Positions 61,188 to 64,000 of a stretch of DNA of 64,000 nt are shown in pieces. Origin of the DNA: an uncultured Paracoccaceae bacterium (lineage in GTDB: Bacteria; Pseudomonadota; Alphaproteobacteria; Rhodobacterales; Rhodobacteraceae). Both the position numbers and the translations under genes were made by a program. The notes below the pieces were generated by a model. The model had not been told where the DNA came from. It searched no databases and was given only the letters and a program-made list of their open reading frames with translations. The DNA lies in assembly GCA_947488175.1 (NCBI GenBank), contig CANKYO010000002.1:434001-498000 (forward strand), given 5' to 3'. The stretch's first letter is position 1. Each line of letters begins with the position of its first letter.

Positions 61188-61739
61188 ATGGTTTTGGCGC
61201 TCCAGATCTTTCTGTGGCTGATTGGGCTGATCCTGCTGCTGCTCGTTCTGGCGCTGGTGCTGCCTTTGCGATTGCGCCTGTCATTCCGAAGTGACCCGCA
61301 ATCGTGGTATCACGTGACGGTCTGCCCGTTTGGCATGCGCCTGACTGGCATCAGAGTGCATGACAGTCGGCGCAGGACGCCGGAGGAGGCGCAGAAGACG
61401 CCAAAAAGGAAAGCCAAGAAAAAGCGTAGCCGCCTCAAGGCGCGGACAGATGCCATTCTGACCTTGCCTGCCACATTGGGCCAGATGATCAGGGCCGTAC
61501 ATATCGAAGATCTGCAAATCGACGGCGAATTCGGTCTGGGTGATCCGGCGGATACCGGGCAGCTTTATGGCCAGTTGACGCCGCTGATCTATGGTAGTGG
61601 GGCGCAGGTCAATCTGCGGCCTAACTTTGATATGGCCTGCCTGCGTGGTGCCGCAGATATGCAGCTTCGGGTTATCCCCATCGTGTTTCTTTGGCCGATA
61701 GCGGGATTTCTCTGGCGCATGTTTGGGCCCTTCGAATGA
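61188..61739 (+). CDS. DUF2953 family membrane protein (YtfI-like)
   Basis: 183 residues with one N-terminal membrane helix (about 3-24), a basic segment (EAQKTPKRKAKKKRS) and the DUF2953 core (LPATLGQMIRAVHIEDLQIDGEFGLGDPADTGQLYG). Function unknown. It partners a GerW-family gene here and in Firmicutes, which suggests that the two proteins work together. The next gene overlaps its stop (ATGA). Confidence 0.8.
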   Translation: MVLALQIFLWLIGLILLLLVLALVLPLRLRLSFRSDPQSWYHVTVCPFGMRLTGIRVHDSRRRTPEEAQKTPKRKAKKKRSRLKARTDAILTLPATLGQMIRAVHIEDLQIDGEFGLGDPADTGQLYGQLTPLIYGSGAQVNLRPNFDMACLRGAADMQLRVIPIVFLWPIAGFLWRMFGPFE

Positions 61740-61981
61740 TCTACAGCCACAGCAAACCACAACAGATCGGCGATCATTGGATCGCGGTGGTGTCGCGCCA
61801 TACTGCGCGGGCGCGGGATGCGGATGGCAATATCTTTGTTCTCTGTCAGAAACAGCCGCTTTTCGTGCTGTTGCGCCGGGGCGCAGACGTCGTCGCGCTT
61901 GACATGAGCGGCAGCAAGGTGCCCGCCGGCAAGATCACCAGTATCTGTCCGCAGGCCATCGACACCTTGCGCCGCGCCTAA
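61736..61981 (+). CDS. Small hypothetical protein coupled to DUF2953
   Basis: 81 residues from an ATG overlapping the DUF2953 stop. It contains WIAVVSRHTARARDADGNIFVLC and VALDMSGSKVPAGKI. No family is recognised. Coupling suggests that it belongs to the same operon as the GerW/DUF2953 pair. Confidence 0.6.
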   Translation: MIYSHSKPQQIGDHWIAVVSRHTARARDADGNIFVLCQKQPLFVLLRRGADVVALDMSGSKVPAGKITSICPQAIDTLRRA

Positions 61982-62025
61982 GGGAACAAAGCATTGACAA
62001 GGCGTCGCCAAGCCATCGTTCCAGA

Positions 62026-62364
62026 TCAGGCGGGTTTGTCGAAAAACGGGGTCATCTGCGCCACGATGACGCTGTTTTCATCCAGCGCACGCTGCATCAG
62101 CGCCTGTTCGTCGTCAGAGATATCATGCCCTTCCGCCAGTCGTTCCTCCAACGTACCGTAGCCCGATACATCCAGCGGGGCGAGGTCAGCCTGTTTCAGG
62201 ATCGCCACCGTTTCGCGCACCGCCTCGGCCTCGTCCACGCCGCTGGCATAACACATCAGCGCGCCGCCGGTGGCACCTTCGGGCAGGCCATCATCCGTAT
62301 TGCGCCCGACTTCCACCAGAAGGGTAAAAACCTTCTGCTTCGATGTTTTTTGTGCCAAAGCCAT
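62026..62364 (-). CDS. Conserved hypothetical protein
   Basis: 112 residues from the ATG at 62364 (GGGGGC upstream). A small alpha/beta protein: VFTLLVEVGRNTDDGLPEG, ALMCYASGVDEAEAVRETVAILKQ and a long acidic C-terminal segment ending SVIVAQMTPFFDK. I do not know a function. It is read away from the PNPOx-like gene. Confidence 0.6.
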   Translation of the reverse strand: MALAQKTSKQKVFTLLVEVGRNTDDGLPEGATGGALMCYASGVDEAEAVRETVAILKQADLAPLDVSGYGTLEERLAEGHDISDDEQALMQRALDENSVIVAQMTPFFDKPA

Positions 62365-62502
62365 GCCCCCAATTGCGACGCCTTTGGATGGGATCAATGG
62401 TTTCGCGTGTCAATCCACTTTAGGCGTTAGGTGATCGCCATGGAACGGCATCCAATCTCTGTCGTTGTGTTCACGACGCCAAGCAAAACAAGGATCGAAC
62501 CA

Positions 62503-62988
62503 ATGACAGATACAACACAGCGATTTTGGGATATTCTCGAAAGCATGCGGGTTTGCATGGTCACCACGCAGGATGGCGAGGTGATGCGGTCCCGTCCGAT
62601 GGCGCCCTATATCTCAAAACTGGACAGGACGATTCAGTTCGTCACCGACAGTGAAAGCGCCAAGATTTACGAGCTGCGTCAGGATCAGGATATCGCTCTC
62701 AGCTTTGTCGACGCTGACAGTATGGTATTTGTCTCTGTATCCGGCAAAGGCCGTGTGAACCGCGATCGCGCCCGTATCCGGGAAATGTGGGGCCCTTATT
62801 GTCAGGTCTTTTTTGGCGACGATCCCGACAGTGCTGACGTGGCCATCATCGAAGTGAATGCCACACAGGCCGAATATTGGGACAACGACAAAGGGAAACT
62901 GAGCACGGCGATTGAAATGACACGTGCCTACTTTTCAGATGACGGCCCAAATCTGGGCGAGAATGAAAAACTGAACCTGGCCGGATAA
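62503..62988 (+). CDS. General-stress-protein-26-like flavin protein
   Basis: 161 residues from the ATG at 62503 (AAGGA upstream). The pyridoxamine-phosphate-oxidase-like fold of the GSP26 group is shown by FWDILESMRVCMVTTQDG, MRSRPMAPYI, QFVTDSESAKIYELRQ and EVNATQAEYWDN. It presumably binds a flavin; stress induction is known in Bacillus relatives but cannot be read here. Confidence 0.82.
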   Translation: MTDTTQRFWDILESMRVCMVTTQDGEVMRSRPMAPYISKLDRTIQFVTDSESAKIYELRQDQDIALSFVDADSMVFVSVSGKGRVNRDRARIREMWGPYCQVFFGDDPDSADVAIIEVNATQAEYWDNDKGKLSTAIEMTRAYFSDDGPNLGENEKLNLAG

Positions 62989-62993
62989 TCCCG

Positions 62994-63269
62994 TTACTCT
63001 TTATCTTCCCACCGCGACCGCACCGCCCAGATCGTTGACACGATGATGACGATCTGGACGGGGGCATAAATCACCACGAACAGGAACATGATCGTGGTGA
63101 CCAACGGAAACTGCATGACATAGATGAGGGTCAGCGCGGGCTGCCAGAGCAATGCCACCAGCAATGAGATGATGACGACATCCAACGCCACCGGCAACCA
63201 CGCGGCCTTGAATGACGGGCGGTTCCCCGCTGCGATGCGCTTGCGCGCCAGCGTCCGACTGATCAGCAC
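62994..63269 (-). CDS. Small membrane protein coupled to dapD
   Basis: 91 residues from a GTG whose first base touches the dapD stop. Two membrane helices (about 25-48 and 55-82) flank a short loop. Family unknown. Translation is probably coupled to dapD. Confidence 0.55.
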   Translation of the reverse strand: MLISRTLARKRIAAGNRPSFKAAWLPVALDVVIISLLVALLWQPALTLIYVMQFPLVTTIMFLFVVIYAPVQIVIIVSTIWAVRSRWEDKE

Positions 63270-64000
63270 TTAGTCCCGCAGCAGTTCATTGATGCCGGTC
63301 TTGGACCGTGTCCGCTCGTCCACGCGCTTGACGATAACGGCGCAATACAAATTCACATTGTTCTTCGACGGCATAGACCCGGCGACGACAACGGAATAGG
63401 GCGGCACTTCTCCATACATGACCTCACCTGTTTCGCGATCCACGATCTTGGTGGACTGGCCGATGAACACACCCATGCCAAGTACAGAGCCTTCGCGCAC
63501 GATGCACCCTTCGACAACTTCGGATCGCGCCCCGATAAAGCAGTTGTCTTCGATAATGGTTGGCCCGGCCTGCATCGGCTCCAGCACGCCGCCAATACCG
63601 ACACCGCCGGACAGGTGCACGTTCTTGCCGATCTGGGCACAGGACCCGACAGTGGCCCAAGTATCGACCATTGTTCCCTCATCCACATATGCGCCAAGGT
63701 TCACAAATGACGGCATCAGCACTACGCCGGGGGCGATAAAGGCGGATTTGCGCACCACGCAGTTGGGAACCGCGCGGAAACCGGCAGCCTTCCACTGGTT
63801 GTCGCCCCAGCCTTTGAATTTGCTGTCGACCTTGTCCCACCAGCCACCGGCCTGCGGGCCGCCATCCTGTTTTTCCATATCCTTGATGCGAAAACCCAGC
63901 AAAACGGCCTTCTTGGCCCACTGGTTCACATGCCAGCTGCCATCGTCCTGCTTTTCGGCCACACGCAATTTGCCGCCATCAAGCGCATCCAGCGTATCCT
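63270..64000 (-). CDS. dapD: Tetrahydrodipicolinate N-succinyltransferase, 5' end outside window
   Basis: About 243 residues are present; the frame stays open to the window edge and still reads [14 protein letters not shown] there, as in the family. The left-handed beta-helix of hexapeptide repeats is visible ([42 protein letters not shown]), with the succinyl-CoA site toward the end. DapD succinylates tetrahydrodipicolinate in lysine and diaminopimelate synthesis, two steps before DapE, also in this window. Confidence 0.94.
   Translation of the reverse strand, partial: DTLDALDGGKLRVAEKQDDGSWHVNQWAKKAVLLGFRIKDMEKQDGGPQAGGWWDKVDSKFKGWGDNQWKAAGFRAVPNCVVRKSAFIAPGVVLMPSFVNLGAYVDEGTMVDTWATVGSCAQIGKNVHLSGGVGIGGVLEPMQAGPTIIEDNCFIGARSEVVEGCIVREGSVLGMGVFIGQSTKIVDRETGEVMYGEVPPYSVVVAGSMPSKNNVNLYCAVIVKRVDERTRSKTGINELLRD

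Overview
The window is a 64-kb stretch of a GC-rich alphaproteobacterial chromosome. Gene content and order point to the Rhodobacteraceae (Roseobacter lineage). The evidence is a RibA-type GTP cyclohydrolase, an ihfB-lapA-trpF-trpB cluster, serC-serA divergent from serB, HspQ, a SelD fused to an NADH-dehydrogenase-like flavoprotein, DUF6428 next to ArsR, and an AttH-type ABC operon. The genus cannot be fixed from the sequence alone. No rRNA, tRNA, CRISPR array, insertion sequence or prophage was recognised. Most genes are housekeeping or envelope genes, tightly packed, with many ATGA-type overlaps.

Layout. 1-4857: a DUF1800/DUF1501 pair followed by three small proteins resembling the inner-membrane GspL/GspM/GspC-N parts of a type II secretion machine. 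5296-7786: a periplasmic binding/OmpA-like protein and LolA. 7783-8663: DUF6428 and ArsR genes diverge across two perfect copies of a 20-bp operator. 8660-13971: lytic transglycosylase, AEC transporter, HspQ, YaaA, DUF2927, Dabb and thiolase. 14110-19329: a small Gly/Asp-tailed membrane protein, a VOC protein, and an ABC ATPase-FtsX permease-AttH lipocalin operon. 19354-23113: selenium genes (SelD fusion, mnmH) with a GST. 23229-27049: two tandem paralogues with 48-residue beta-helix-like repeats and a membrane C terminus. 27100-28980: an AT-richer accessory patch with two orphan genes, a pseudogene scrap and the first copy of a 200-bp dispersed repeat. 28982-33666: metallophosphatase and the serine pathway (serA, serC, serB). 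33753-36529: second repeat copy, a HemG-like flavodoxin with a perfect FNR box, rhodanese and TrkH. 36693-43539: an AT-rich methyltransferase, DUF2237, serine hydrolase, DUF2332, pth, third repeat copy, an alkylation-repair-like protein, dapE and DUF1428. 43627-53979: RNase R, GST with a YafY regulator, MltB, RppH, L,D-transpeptidase, two oxidoreductase-type genes and RibA. 54137-57431: an OmpR-type regulator with a strong terminator, a GNAT, and a three-gene cassette of a membrane LuxR-type regulator and two secreted proteins with long Asp/Glu tails. 57594-60508: trpB, trpF, lapA, ihfB. 60821-64000: GerW/DUF2953 pair, small genes and the truncated dapD.

The least explained parts are four. 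First, the pair of 48-residue-repeat membrane proteins. Second, the poly-acidic secreted proteins beside a membrane-anchored LuxR regulator. Third, a roughly 200-bp intergenic repeat present three times with a near-identical 48-bp core. Fourth, paired double-hairpin elements shared between the dapE and trpB flanks. Regulatory sites that can be read directly include the ArsR operators, the FNR box, a candidate serC leader RNA and one textbook intrinsic terminator.
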